NCBI GenBank assembly: GCA_012934845.2
Contig: WNNJ02000594.1
Location: 1 to 64,000 of the forward strand
Direction: 5' to 3'
DNA from: Pomphorhynchus laevis
Taxonomy: Eukaryota > Acanthocephala > Palaeacanthocephala > Echinorhynchida > Pomphorhynchidae
Length of the DNA: 64,000 nucleotides
Shown: piece after piece, positions 43,638 through 55,255 of the stretch
How positions within the stretch are numbered: position 1 is the first letter of the stretch
Layout: each line of letters begins with the position of its first letter
Notes under the pieces: generated by a model
The model's database searches: none
What the model was told of the DNA's origin: nothing
Seen by the model: the letters and a program-made list of their open reading frames with translations, nothing else
Made by a program: the position numbers and the translations under genes

Positions 43638-44284
43638 CTAATCAAAACAACGACATTTTGTTAAATTACACACAGTTTGAATATGTAAATACTGTACAAT
43701 TGCCAATATCTGTAGAAGCTTTAAATGAATAAACACCTCTATTGTGGTATTTGCATGGGTAACAGGCCTTATAATCGGATTAATGCCACGTTTGTTCAAA
43801 ACATCATCAAAAAGTTTGTAATATGTTTCTAAAATGTTGAAAGGAGAGGTTTAGATTGACAGTGGACTGTCCTCGAAAAAATACATATCTAGAATGATTA
43901 TATTGGAGTGTGTGAAACTAAATGCTTATTTGTTGCTAATTATTTTACCAATTGTGTCATATTTTTTCAATTCTATCACAAAAGCGTTTCGTGCACAATT
44001 CCATTATTATAAAAATGTACAAGTTTTATTACTTTAATTAAAACACAAAGTATTTCGAAACTTTTACAGAGATTTTATTATATTTGTATGTAAATTATAG
44101 TGAAATTTAAATACGAAAATTAATACATACCTATTTCTGCATATTTACTCTACTACACCATCAGTGGATCATATATTTATGTGGTCAAAATGATTATAAA
44201 ATATGTATTGTCGTAGGAACTAACTGGGAACTTTATAACAATTATAAAAGGAATCATAACTTTGTTAGATGCTCTAAAGGAATA

Positions 44285-44845
44285 ACGATTTTAGTATGTG
44301 TTATATAAATTTAGATTTAGCTAACATAATAGAAACGTTAGAAAGAATAATTAATTTTCTACCTAGGCAGAGATATGCATACATATGTTATAATAAAGAT
44401 AACGCCTATCTAACTAGAATTCAACCTTCAGATAAATATAAATACAGATTAAATTGACGGGAACTTATGGTTCAATTGACGATAGTAGTAGCCCAATTAT
44501 AGCTAACTTATTTTGAACTTTATAGAATATGAATTTGTTCATAACTGTGTAAAAAATAAATCTAAACTATATAAATATATGAAATATATGTTTCGATACA
44601 TTGATGATATATGTGTATTTAATTCTTAATAATTTTAATTCAATTAGTGAACAAATTTATCCAGAAAGCCTTATCCTTAACAAAACCAATATTGATGATA
44701 AAGAAGGTATATATTTAGATTTAAATATTAAATTGATATCAATTTAAACTACTATTAATTTATATAGTAAATATGATATATTTAAATTTACAAGAAACAT
44801 ATTTTTGCATCAACATTCCTGCATACCATATAAAATAAAATGTAG
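44285..44845 (+). mobile_element. Penelope-like element fragment, RT core
   Basis: Runs from the motif A region (ATTTTAGTATGTGTTATATA) through SSPIIANLF, the intact FRYIDDICVF box and LHQHSCIPY, then stops at 44845 where a fold-back begins. A deletion lies before motif B and the frame is broken several times. More diverged than the copies at 10 and 54 kb. It sits upstream of the 45-nt receptor exon. Confidence 0.8.
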
Positions 44846-44852
44846 TTTTTGA

Positions 44853-45410
44853 AATAGATTTCCGGTGCAGTTCATTTTTGTTTGTGAAATGTAAGAATAT
44901 TGTACTGTTCTATGCTTCGATCCTAAACATGTGTCTGCAAACTAGTGTACGAATACCGTCACTGACCAGTTGCATCACGATCTATTAACAAGCACCATCC
45001 TGCGTTGACATTAGTACACATTGGATCATCAAGGCGCAGGTACTGAGCACTAACGTTTCAACATGATGTAATACTTAGATGGTTAATATGGAATCTAGCT
45101 AGTCGTTGAACAATTGCACGAAACTTTCCTACGAATCTGCCGACTCCTTATCGGCCTATTACATTTTGAAATAGATTTCCTGAGCAGTATATTTTAATCT
45201 GTGAAATGTAAGGATGTTATACACTAGTTTGCAGACACATGTTTAGGATTGAAGCACAGAGCAGTATAACATCCTTACATTTCACAAATTAAAATGAACT
45301 GCTCAGGAAATCTATTTCAAAATGTTATAGACCAATAAGGAGTCGACAGATTCGCAGGAAAGTTTCGTGCAATTGTTCAACGACTAGCAGGATTCCATAT
45401 CGGTCATTCA
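44853..45410. repeat. Fold-back: arms of about 145 bp round a 40-bp centre, plus a partial third arm
   Basis: 45077-45225 is mirrored by 45258-45405: TTTTGAAATAGATTTCCTGA, GTGAAATGTAAGGATGTTAT and GAATCTGC.GACTCCTTAT occur inverted. The centre ACTAGTTTGCAGACACATGT recurs inverted at about 44915-44955 within a further partial copy (44853-45060). It directly precedes the LINE. Confidence 0.75.
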
Positions 45411-45419
45411 TCCGATGAC

Positions 45420-48400
45420 TCCAACGGCAGATTGGGCAATAGACGAAAAGGCGAACGATAGTCTCGAAGACCTGTTTCTTTACAGTAGCGATGTTGGATC
45501 ATCAAAGGATATCGGGAACGGGATATAGCCAAACAAACCAAGACAATGAAAATGACAAGCAACGAATTTACAAAATATAAATTAAATGCGAACAGCAATG
45601 GTCAACTCACCACTGACCGGAGGAGTTTTCATTGTCTGGTGCCGTGTGACAAAGCAGTTGTACAGAGACAGCGAAAGAGGCATCAGCATCGAAGCGGACT
45701 AACCTTCATGTAGGAAGGTGGAATGTCATCTTGCTGGGAGGGAAGGAAACAGAATTAGTTGAAGAGATGGTTCACTTCGGTCTTGAAATATTCGGAGTGA
45801 CTTCTTTTCACTATTCTAGGACTGGAACTAAACTTTTGGATCAAGGTTGGACCTTGAACTATTCGGGAGTTACTAACGAAAATTGACGACATGCGGGTGT
45901 AGGGATACATGCAAGTCCCCGGTTGTCGTTCGTGGTAGAGAGGTTTTACCCAGCGAACGCAAGGTCAGCGTCTATGAGATTTTTAGTCAAAGAGGGAAAG
46001 GGGATAACTTCTGTGTGTGCGTATGCTCCCAACATTATTTCGGAATAAACAGCCTTCGTGGAAGATCTTCAGGTTCTGCTTAATATTACTCCTGTTGGAG
46101 ATTCCCTCGCTCTATTGAGTGACTTCAATGTTCATGTTAGTAGCGACAGTAGCACTTGGAAGAGTGTTGGGGAGGAACGGACTATCTGATCTGAATGCGA
46201 GTGGTATTGAATTATTGCAATTTTGTTCTCGTAACAATTTGTGCATAACAAACACCATGTTTGAACATAAGGAGATCCATAGATGTACATGGCATCAGGA
46301 TTCTCTCAGTCAAAAATCAATGATCGATTTTGTAATCCTTACATCTGATCTGCGACGTTATGTTCTGGACACTCGTGTGAAGAGACGGGCTGAGCTGTCA
46401 ACCGATTACCACCTTGTAGTTAGTAAACTTCGATGGCCGGATTGGATGATAGACAATCCTGGTAAACCCAAACGTTGTATGAGGGCGTGCTGGGAGCGAC
46501 TTGCAAATGTTTCTGTCAAAGAACGTTTTTCTAGCTGCATCCGGGAGGACTTCTCTCAGTTGTCAGAAGAGGTGAAGGGCATTGATCAGGAATGAAAGAT
46601 GTCCAGATTCTCGCTTGGCAAAGCAACTGTGAAAAGTTGTGGCTCGAAGGCATTATGTGCTTGTCGCGGAAGAAATACTCGATCTGCTTAATGGACACCA
46701 ACAGTTAGAGATTTTGGCCAACAGAAGAAGCTGGCTTATAAGGCAACATTGTCAGATAAATCAGTGGAAGCAGTAGACAAGTAACGAAGGGCAAAGAGAG
46801 CTTCAGCTCGAGCAGTTACTTAAGTGAATAAGGCGGCTTGGGAGAAGTTTGGATAGCACTTAGAACTTACTTGATTATAGGTCAGCTTCGAAGATGTTCT
46901 GATGGAAGATCAGAAACCTTTGTGTCTGAAATTAGAAGCCTCATCAAACTGTCTATGACAAGAGAGGATCTATGCCGACTGACATTGAAGAGATTCTTGG
47001 TTTTTGGAAAGAGCATTTTAGCAGTTTCTTTAATCCGGTGGATATGTATTTTCTAGTATAAGTAGAGCCTTTAGAACCAACGAAAGAGATCATTGCTGTT
47101 GTTAAAAACTTCGTAATGGCAAGTCTTCTAGAGTAGACGAGATTCATTCTGAAGCTTTAAAGGCTCTCGACGTTGTTGGCATGAAGTGGCTAGCACGGAT
47201 ATTCAACGTTTCATTGAAGTCGGGCAACGTTCCTAGTAAGTTGCGAACTGGGATGGTTGTACCGATCTTTAATAAACGTGACCGAATAGTGTGTTCCAAT
47301 TATAGGGGCATCACTCTTCTTAACCAAACTGGGAAGCTATTTGCTAGTATTCTTGAGTTAAGGATACGGCCTATAGTTGAGGTACAGTTGCAAGATGAAC
47401 AATACGACTTTCGTCAAGGTCGTTGAACTACGGATAAGCTCTTTACTCTATAAACTATACTTGAACGGTCTTGGGAATTCACTCAACCAATCTACATGTG
47501 CTTTGTAGATTTGGAGAAGGCGTTCGACCAAGTTCCGCGAGAGAGGTTGTGGTAGATACTAAGGGAGTTTGGAGTACCACACTATCTTCGGGTAGCTGTG
47601 GCTTCTCTGTATGAACAAAGTATAAGTTGTGTTCGTGTTCTAGGTAGGAAGTCTGAATCATTTCAAGTAGGCGTTGGGCTTCGTCAGGGTTGTCCTTTGT
47701 CTCCACTTTTGTTCCGTGTTAAAATAAACAAAATTTCGAGACGGACTGCTCTGACGGATGTCAGTCTTCACTTGGGTTCCATCAAGATACCATCTCTGCT
47801 TTTTGCAGTTGACGTTGTTTTGCTGGCTTCTTGTCCTGATGACTTACAATGCCTACTAGATCGATTCACGATGGAATGCCAAGCGGTAGGGATGTTTGTA
47901 AGTACTTCCAAGACTGTCCTTATGTGTTCGTCTCGGATTCGGGTTCTAATGTCAATCAGGATTGGGAAAAAGTTCTTCCTGGTGTGGAGGATTTCAAGTA
48001 TCTTGGTGTATTGTTCTCGAAGGACGGCAGAAACATCAAGGTGATTAAGAAGCGGATATGTGTAGCTCATTCAGTAATGCATTCTTTGTGAAGGTCTGTC
48101 GTGGTGTAGCGGGAGTTGAGTCTTCGGGCGAAGCTCTCGGTTTATCACGTAATATTCGTTCTATTTTAACATATGGTCATGAGCTTTGGGTTATGACCGA
48201 AAAAATAAGTTCTCGGATACAGGCGATCGAAATGAGGTTTCTTTCCAGTGCGGCCGATCTTAGACTTAGAGATAAGGTTAGGAATTCGGTCATCCGGGAT
48301 GGACTCGGAGTAAAGTCGCTGCTTATCCATATCAAAGAAAGTCAGTTGAAATAACTAGAACACGTTTTGATGTCTAGGGATTGCCTTCCTCGGAGGGTTT

Positions 48401-48610
48401 TCAAAGCCATACTCACTGAAAAGATACTTTGATTTAGACCTCTGTACCGGTTGAGAGATCAAATCTCGAAACTGGCCAAAGACTGCCTTGGGCTATCTGA
48501 AAGAGAACTATGGTCTGTCACCAAGGATCTTGATGTCTGGAGTAGTTTGGTTCGTGCACAACCTCCACGACCCGACACCCGGACTAGTGCTTGACAGGAA
48601 AAATCTTGTA
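45420..48610 (+). mobile_element. LINE with endonuclease and RT, broken
   Basis: Plus-strand non-LTR element, GC-richer than its surroundings. The endonuclease part spans about 45720-46430 (LVEEMVHFGLEIFGVTSFHY, LSDFNVHVSSDSSTWKS, then MIDFVILTSDLRRYVLDT and ELSTDYHLVVSKLRW in a 158-residue frame). RT follows: NYRGITLLNQTGKLFASIL (about 47300), FVDLEKAFDQVPRE (47505), GLRQGCPLSPLLF (47680). The active-site box reads LLFAVDVVLLAS where a FADD is expected, so this copy is dead. The C-terminal GHELWVMTEKISSRIQAIE and ends near 48590. The frame is broken in many places. As I remember them, LINEs of teleost genomes are strikingly similar. Confidence 0.85.
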
Positions 48611-49075
48611 TATTATTTATTTTTTCTTGTCAAGAAATTGTTATAAGAAATAGAAAAAAGACATTATTTATATTAATTATATTTCTTTATTTCAATAATG
48701 CAATACTTTATTGCTAAATTTATTTACAGTAAATATATACTTTATATAAATATATAATATTTAGTATGAACTTGAAACATTTCTATCAATATAAAATTTA
48801 TAAATGTATAGTTAAAATATTAATTTTTGATTCATCAGATAAAATTATTTACCTGATGATGGTTAACATATTAAGCACCCTAATGCTTTCAACTACTTAA
48901 ATGCTAATATGTTTCATATGAACTTAATCTGAATACACATACCTGTATTCGCATATACTCCTTGTTGCAAAATATAATTGCAAAGAACAATACTCGATAT
49001 TACGACATATTCCGTTGTACGATATACTACTCCCATGTATGCAACCAACGACTTTACTGAAATAAAACATCTTAC

Positions 49076-49126
49076 AATTTGAGATAAAGTTAAACTTTTT
49101 AATTTTAACAGAGAACGCTCTTGCAA
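49076..49126 (-). CDS. Possible upstream exon of the nicotinic receptor subunit
   Basis: On the minus strand RSLLKLKSLTLSQI ends at a donor ATT/GTAAGA. Nicotinic subunits have a VxVxLxLxLxQIxDV strand just before the NEKDQ segment, and the phase (0) agrees. However, two or three expected residues (xDV) are missing before NEKDQ and the upstream splice site is unclear. If right, the intron is about 5.4 kb and holds the PLE fragment, the fold-back and the LINE at 44.3-48.6 kb. The signal-peptide exon was not found. Confidence 0.3.
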
Positions 49127-49149
49127 AATGTCAATTTTAAAATAATTTC

Positions 49150-51110
49150 TATTTGTTTGAAAGATTTATTGTATCGTAAAATAGCAATTTCTACGATAAT
49201 TTCGACTCTTATTGATATTGAAGTGGGTATAGTCTTTAAAGTACAGACGATAAAAATAAAAATACTAAGGCGATAAGGTGAAGATTGTCGATGGCATACA
49301 ATTTTACGAAAATTGTAAATTTTTATACTACGAGAATAATATTTATTATTGCAAATTGCACGATTAATTTATAACCAAATAGATTTGGAAGTAGTGTTTT
49401 ATTGATGTTATATTTTTGAAATAGAAAATAAGTTTAAAGTCTACTAACTTTAAAATTAATACAGCAAGATTATAAATTGATTAAAGCAAATTATTTGATT
49501 TAATACCGTCTATCAACGCTGAAAATTATTCTTTATTAAACTCGATAGAATGTATTTTCATTAAACACGAATATACATAAAATATTATCTGTCAACCCGT
49601 TTGTGTCATATCACTAATGTGTTTTGAGTAATAATATATCATAATAAAAATATATATTAGTAGCAATAATAAGTATTTAGTTGAAATATAAGCTTAACTT
49701 TTGACAGTAAGCGAAATAAATCTGTGACTTAATAATAAAGCAGCTTAAGGCATACAAGAACATTGCAGATATGATCGAGGAAAAATTCTACCGGAAAGGT
49801 ATTTGCAAAAAGAATTACAAAAGCCATATTCTTACAACGCAAATCAACACATGATAGTCTACAGAAATGATTTTCAATGCAGTGAACTTAACATATTGAG
49901 GAAATAATGTTTAAATGCCGCTTACTGTTGTTGGAATTATTAGGATAAATAATATTCGTAAAGTAACCCAATTGGAGATATCAATAACAATTTAATATTG
50001 AAGATAGATTTGTATTTTGTTATATTTTATACAATACGACATTGCTGATTTAGATTGAAATTTAAATATGTCAAAACACGAATCTCCAGTGATTGATTAT
50101 AATACTTCTGACAAGAAATAAAGCAAAATATTTCGTATTCGATTTGAGAATAAGAAATAAAATAAATTTATTTAGAATATTGAAAAGATACAAAATAAAA
50201 ATAATTAAATTTATTATAACCAATTTGATGATATCTTTTAGCTAGTAAAAATAGAACAAGCATAAAATATCTATTTTCTTATGATCAAATTGTTTTGCTA
50301 ATTCTGACAGAAGCAGGCGAAATGCAAATAAAATATTAAATTTAAATTCTATTTTGTTTTTCTCGATCCAAATTAAAAGGTTAAAAAATAAAAAATATGT
50401 TTTCTTTATGCCTATATTTAGTGTTTATATAAGCCTATATTAATTGTATAAGAAAATATAAGATATAATAAAATATATAAAATATAATAAGATTTATAAA
50501 ATAATAAGAATATAAAATATAAATAATATATAAAATAAAACGATATTTAAAATATAATATAAGAAAATTATTTTCTGTGCACTATCAAAATGAACAAATC
50601 AAATTAAATTGTTTGTCTATTTATGGTTCACACTTGTAGATTTTCATATTTTTTAACAAATTCCTGCAACTAACATCTAAAATAAACTGCACATTCCTAC
50701 AGTTTCTTGATATACTGTAGGTTGTTCATTTAAGTCGCAGAAAATAATTAGTATATGCGCTTTCTAAGCTAAATTATTAAAATAAAAAAGTTATACGATT
50801 TGAGATGATATTTATATTTTTCAAATTAAACATGGAAGAGATTAATGGCATTTCAATTCCAGTGTAAAGAAATAAAGGTAATATACTTTGGCATTATTTA
50901 CTTATACTTGTTATTGATCAAATTCTAAACATATTTTTTATAATTAGTAATTTCTCTTAAATTATTCAATAATTGTTATATATAACAATTTTCACCTACG
51001 AGCTTCAAAAGTTTCTAACGAATAATGTATCCACTACTCATGCTTCCAAAAACTGAAACCCAATCACCTATCTAGGATTTTATAGTAAGGTTATCTTCCT
51101 ACTCAACACC
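49150..51110. other. Gene-free, very AT-rich DNA
   Basis: No domain-like frame, no recognised repeat. AT-only stretches such as 50450-50580 are low complexity. Confidence 0.5.
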
Positions 51111-51114
51111 ACTA

Positions 51115-51768
51115 TATATAATTTGAGATAGCATGATGTGTTACACTGTGCTTCGGGAGCCAGTAAGTTTCAGTTTTTAATCGAATATGTTGCCAAAAAC
51201 TGGAGTTCGATTACGAGCAGAGCTGACTTCGCTATCACTCCTAAACGAGCTGATGGTAGCTGGCATCACTTATCAGTAGGGTGAACTACCATCAGTCGTT
51301 TCGGCTGCCTTGTGATATATTTAAAAGACATCTCCGTAAATTCGCTTACGTGTTAGCATGGGCATAGCCTCTTTAAACTAACAACGTGCTTTCCGGATCA
51401 TTTTAATTTTTTTCTTCGGCAGGAGATTTAATTGCTGTCATAACTTGTTTTCTCACATGATCCTTTAGAGGATAAAGTTTTATAATTTGATAGCATTTTG
51501 TCTTACACTGTGCTTAGAGAGCCAGTATGTTTCAGTTTTTAAATCGAAGATCTTACCATAACCGGAGTTTGATTACACGCAGAGCAGACTTCCTTATCCA
51601 GGAAGGTTGAACTATCATCAATCGTTTTGGCTGTCTTGTATTATATTTAAAAGGCATCTCCGAGAATTCGCTTACTTGGTAGCATGGGGCTAGCCTCTTG
51701 AAATTTACCACGTGATATCCATTCATCCTAATTTTTTTGGCATGAGATTTAATTGCTGTTGTTGTTTG
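51115..51768. repeat. Tandem repeat of about 362 bp, units 1-2
   Basis: The anchor TATAATTTGA.ATAGCAT followed by TTACACTGTGCTT.GGGAGCCAGT recurs at about 51118 and 51480, giving a period of about 362 bp. Each unit has a possible Pol III B-box-like GGAGTTCGATTAC, a pseudoknot core (see 51250-51309) and an A/T-rich end with GAGATTTAATTGCTGT. Unit 2 has lost part of the core and is cut by the RTE insertion at 51769. Confidence 0.8.
51250..51309 (-). other. Pseudoknot core of the 362-bp unit
   Basis: Helix a CTGATGGTAG (51250-51259) pairs perfectly with CTACCATCAG (51286-51295). Helix b pairs GGCATC (51262-51267, one mismatch here) with GGCTGCC (51303-51309), across helix a. On the minus strand the order is GGCAGCC, GAAAC, helix a, a CTGATAA box, helix b partner, helix a partner. 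The unit-3 copy has a perfect CTGATGG/CCATCAG (53368-53374, 53407-53413) and AGCCGA/TCGGCT (53376-53381, 53419-53424). Confidence 0.5.
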
Positions 51769-53193
51769 TTTCCTGCCGTTTTGGAATTCCTTCCGAGGTT
51801 TGGACACTCACGGGACTTGCAGGCATAACATTTCTCACGCATCTTTTCAACAAAATAGTTACAGTACGAAGTACCTAAAGCATGGCAAAGATAGTTTTCA
51901 ATCCCCATCTGGAAACAGAAAGGTGTCATTGCTAGCTGTAGCTATTATCGCCCTGTCCGGCTATTATCCCACACAATAAAAATCTTTGAGCATCTCCTGT
52001 ACAAGATACTAACTATAAGGGCTCTGACTAACATCGTCGTTAACCAGTGTGGTTTTGTCAAAAATGTATCAATCACAGATGTCATACAAGCAGCAAGGAT
52101 ATTGATGGAAAAACACCGAGAAAAGCAACATAGTTTACAAATGGCCTTCCTTGATTTGGAGAAGGCTTTTGATCGGGTGCCACATTCTCTTATCTAGTAC
52201 TCCCTTCGACAACACGGTATCCTAGATGAGTACGTTGCCTGAATTAAACTCATGTACTCGGACACGACCAGCATAGTATGCTGTGCTACCGGTAATTCCA
52301 AAGCATATCCTATCACGGTTGTCGTACATCCGGGCACTACCCTGTCACCTCTGCTATTCATCTTATGTATGGATACAATTACTTCTAATCTAAACAACGA
52401 TGTCCCATCGACCATCTTATACGCAGACGATGTTATGCTTGCACACAAACACGTGTAAACCTTAGACAGCAAGTCCAGAAGTGGTATGATCGCCTATCAC
52501 AATACGGACTGCAGCTGAACATTGGTGAAACTGCGTTTCTTGAGCGTGAATATCAAACACCTGACTCCATCGAGATCAACGGTCAGTCACTTGAAAAGTG
52601 TACTACCTTCAAATACCTGGGGTCTTACCTCTCATCGGTTGGTACAATAAATAAGGATGTAAAGGGGCGCCTTGACGCAGCTTGGCTAAAATGGTGAGGC
52701 CTATCAGGAATATTATGTGAACGACGAATGCCACTAAAGCTTAAAGTCAAAATATACACAACAGTTGTGAGACCGGTTGCATTGTACGCCACAGAATGCT
52801 GGCCATCAAATTCAGACAACAAAAGAAAATTACACGCCGTGGAGATGAATATGCTGCGCTGGTCCTATGGAGTAACACACGTAGATAAGATTTCGAATAC
52901 CAAAATCCGTCAACTTTTCGGTGTCACGCAAAAATACTTCAAGGCGAGGAAACATTGACTAGGATGGTTCGGATACATTCACAGCGCTAACAAAACAGCA
53001 GTATGCCGAGCCGAGCCAATCGATCAAGGCGTACGACCTCGTGGCCGCCCTAAGAAAAAATGGATACCATCCATGATGATTTGAAAACATGTAACCTGGC
53101 AACAGCTCTACCACAAAACCGAGAGGTATGGAGAAGACATATTACTGCCGCCGACCCTGGCCTGCCAGGAACAGGCAAAGAATAAGAAGAATA
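51769..53193 (+). mobile_element. RTE-type LINE, 5'-truncated, inserted in the tandem repeat
   Basis: Bounded by the 8-bp direct repeat GTTGTTTG at 51761-51768 and 53194-53201, with the tandem-unit sequence resuming right after. RT reading: SYYRPVRLLSHTIKIFEHLL, MAFLDLEKAFDRVPH, ILYADDVMLAH (intact YADD), FKYLGSYLSS, VRPVALYATECWP, and the C-terminal RPRGRPKKKW typical of RTE. The 3' end is an A/AAG-rich tail (AAAGAATAAGAAGAAT). Few frame breaks, moderately young. The endonuclease part is missing. Confidence 0.85.
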
Positions 53194-53201
53194 GTTGTTT
53201 G

Positions 53202-53930
53202 CTCTCTCACATGATCCCTTTAGAGGATACAGTTTTATAATTTGATAGCATGAAGTGTTACACTGTGCTCTGTTAGTCAATAAGCTTCAGTTTCATAATC
53301 GTAGATATTGCCAAAAACTGGAGTTCGATAAAATTCAGAGCAGACTTATTTATCACACCTAGACGTGCTGATGGGAGCCGACAGCACTCATCAGTGGAGT
53401 AATTTACCATCAGTCGTTTCGGCTGCTTTGTTATATATATTAAAGACATATCCGAGAATTTTCTTTGGTGGTAGCATGGGCCTAGTCTCTTGAAATTAAC
53501 CACGTACTATCAGCTTCATCCTAATTTTCTTCAGCAGGAGATTTAATTACTCTCGTTACTTGTTTTCACACAGGTTCCGTTTAGAGGATACAGTTTTATA
53601 ATTTGGTAGTATGATGTGTTGTACTGAGCTCCGGGAGCCAATTAGCTTCAGATTTACAATCGTAGATGTTGCCAAAACATTTTCGATAAACACAGTTTTT
53701 ATTTCCTCAAAGTTAAACCTGTGATCCTCGCACAAGACGTGGTTCGCGATTGCTAAATTAATATCGATCCGCTTTTATGCATATTCATGTTGTTTACTGT
53801 TCTTCTCAATGTATTGCGAAGTTTGACAAACCTACGACGCTTTACAATTCTTACATAGTATGTGATATGTGCCCAAGATCAGGGTATGCGATATACCTCC
53901 CCAAAATCAGGTTATTCATGATCAGTTATT
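53202..53930. repeat. Tandem repeat of about 362 bp, units 3-4
   Basis: The anchor recurs at about 53230 and 53595. Unit 3 (53230-53590) is complete with the core at 53368-53424; unit 4 is cut off and followed by other DNA, then by the PLE at 53938. Confidence 0.8.
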
Positions 53931-53937
53931 CATGCTA

Positions 53938-54990
53938 AATATATGGATAAAATTGAATTAATAGAATCCTTAAATATTTTGATAAATCAAAATTATTTAA
54001 AAGTAGGAACATCTATATTTAGACAAGTAAAAGGTGTTTCAATGGGAGGTAATAGTAGCCCAATTATAGCTGACTTGTTTTTAAGCTTTATAGAATATGA
54101 ATTTGTTCATAACTGTTAACTGTGTAAAAACTAAATCTAAACTATATAAATATATGAAATATATGTTTCGATACATTGATGATATATGTGTATTTAATTC
54201 CAATAATTTTTATTCAATTAGTGAACAAATTTATCCAGAAAGCCTTATCTTAACAAAACCAATATTAATGATAAAGAAGATGTATATCTAGATATGAACA
54301 TTAAATTAACATTAACTAAAACTACTATTAATTTATATCGTAAAGATGACATATTTAAATTTACAAGAAACATATTTTTGCATGAGCATTCATGCATACC
54401 ATATAATATAAAATATAATACATTAAATAATGAAATTTTGAGAATTGCAACAATATGTAATGATATTGGCTTTCTTTAAAATCATTTAAATAATTTAATA
54501 GATGCATATTTTAAACTAGGTTACTATAAAAATAACATCAAGCAGAAAATAGTAAAATATATAAATCAACACAATAATATAAAGAATAAATTTAAACTCT
54601 TAAGTGGCAAATTTTTATGGATGGATAATAAATAATATACTTTGTATTAGAATAAGATACTAGATAGTTTTATCAGAGGAAATACATCATTAGCATGTAT
54701 TTGGGCCCGCTGCTATGTTGGGTAGAGGAGTTAGTGGCCGAAACCTGATAGCATAGCAGTTCCTCCTGATGACCTCTAATTCTTATTCTGATACAACGTC
54801 TGTTATTTATTAGTCAATTCATAAAAATGACGTTTATTTTAAATTTCATTTTTTTAACTTGATTTAAATTATAGAAAATCTAAAAACAATTAATTAATTT
54901 TATTATTTAATTATTAAATTTTGATTTAGCATTATTATGTTTTGTTTATTTTATAATTATATTAAATACGTAGACTCAATTAGCTTATTT
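53938..54990 (+). mobile_element. Penelope-like element, 5'-truncated
   Basis: Starts at the codons for YMDKIELIESLNILI and runs to the 3' terminal signature near 54965-54985. RT motif B (KGVSMGGNSSPIIADLF) and the YIDD box (FRYIDDICVF) are present; frames are interrupted by a short duplication near 54115, a one-base loss near 54250 and a stop near 54477. DNA identity to the copy at 10 kb is very high (above 95% by eye), so a recent insertion. The 3' module is complete. Confidence 0.9.
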
Positions 54991-55079
54991 GATTCGTTTA
55001 AATATGTCGTCCAGTATCTAGTTTTTTATGAAAGACCATGATGTTGTGTATAGCATATCTTGGTAGTTTGTTAAGTAGG

Positions 55080-55255
55080 TGGCTACAACATGACTTATTG
55101 ATGTTAGTAGACTGGACGTATGTTGGTCGGTTACCTAGACTTATTGGTGCCATGGTATACCTAATTTGCAACAAAGGATAGAATGTGTTTCCGTCTTTTG
55201 TCTGGTTATATTCACGTTTAAAAATGAGATGGAGTAAGATATACCTTTGTATATA
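55080..55255. repeat. Direct repeat left of the minus-strand RTE LINE
   Basis: Shares GTAGACTGGA.GTAT.TTGGT, AGACTTATTG.TG.CATGGT, GTGTTTCCGTCT.TTGTCTGG and GAGTAAGATATACCTTTGTA with 56455-56620. Identity is about 85%. The pair flanks the RT-bearing part; it may be LINE 3' sequence from two copies or a local duplication. Confidence 0.7.

Noticed and set aside
48914-49126. 70-residue minus-strand ORF as an independent gene
   Set aside because: Only its first part resembles coding sequence (a receptor strand ending at a GTAAGA donor); the rest reads into intron.
53366-53430. Hammerhead or HDV-like ribozyme in the 362-bp unit
   Set aside because: Stem II and both boxes can be drawn, but stem III would be 2 bp and stem I does not close. 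As an HDV-like fold it lacks P4 and a recognisable J4/2, and 10 nt separate P3 from P1'.
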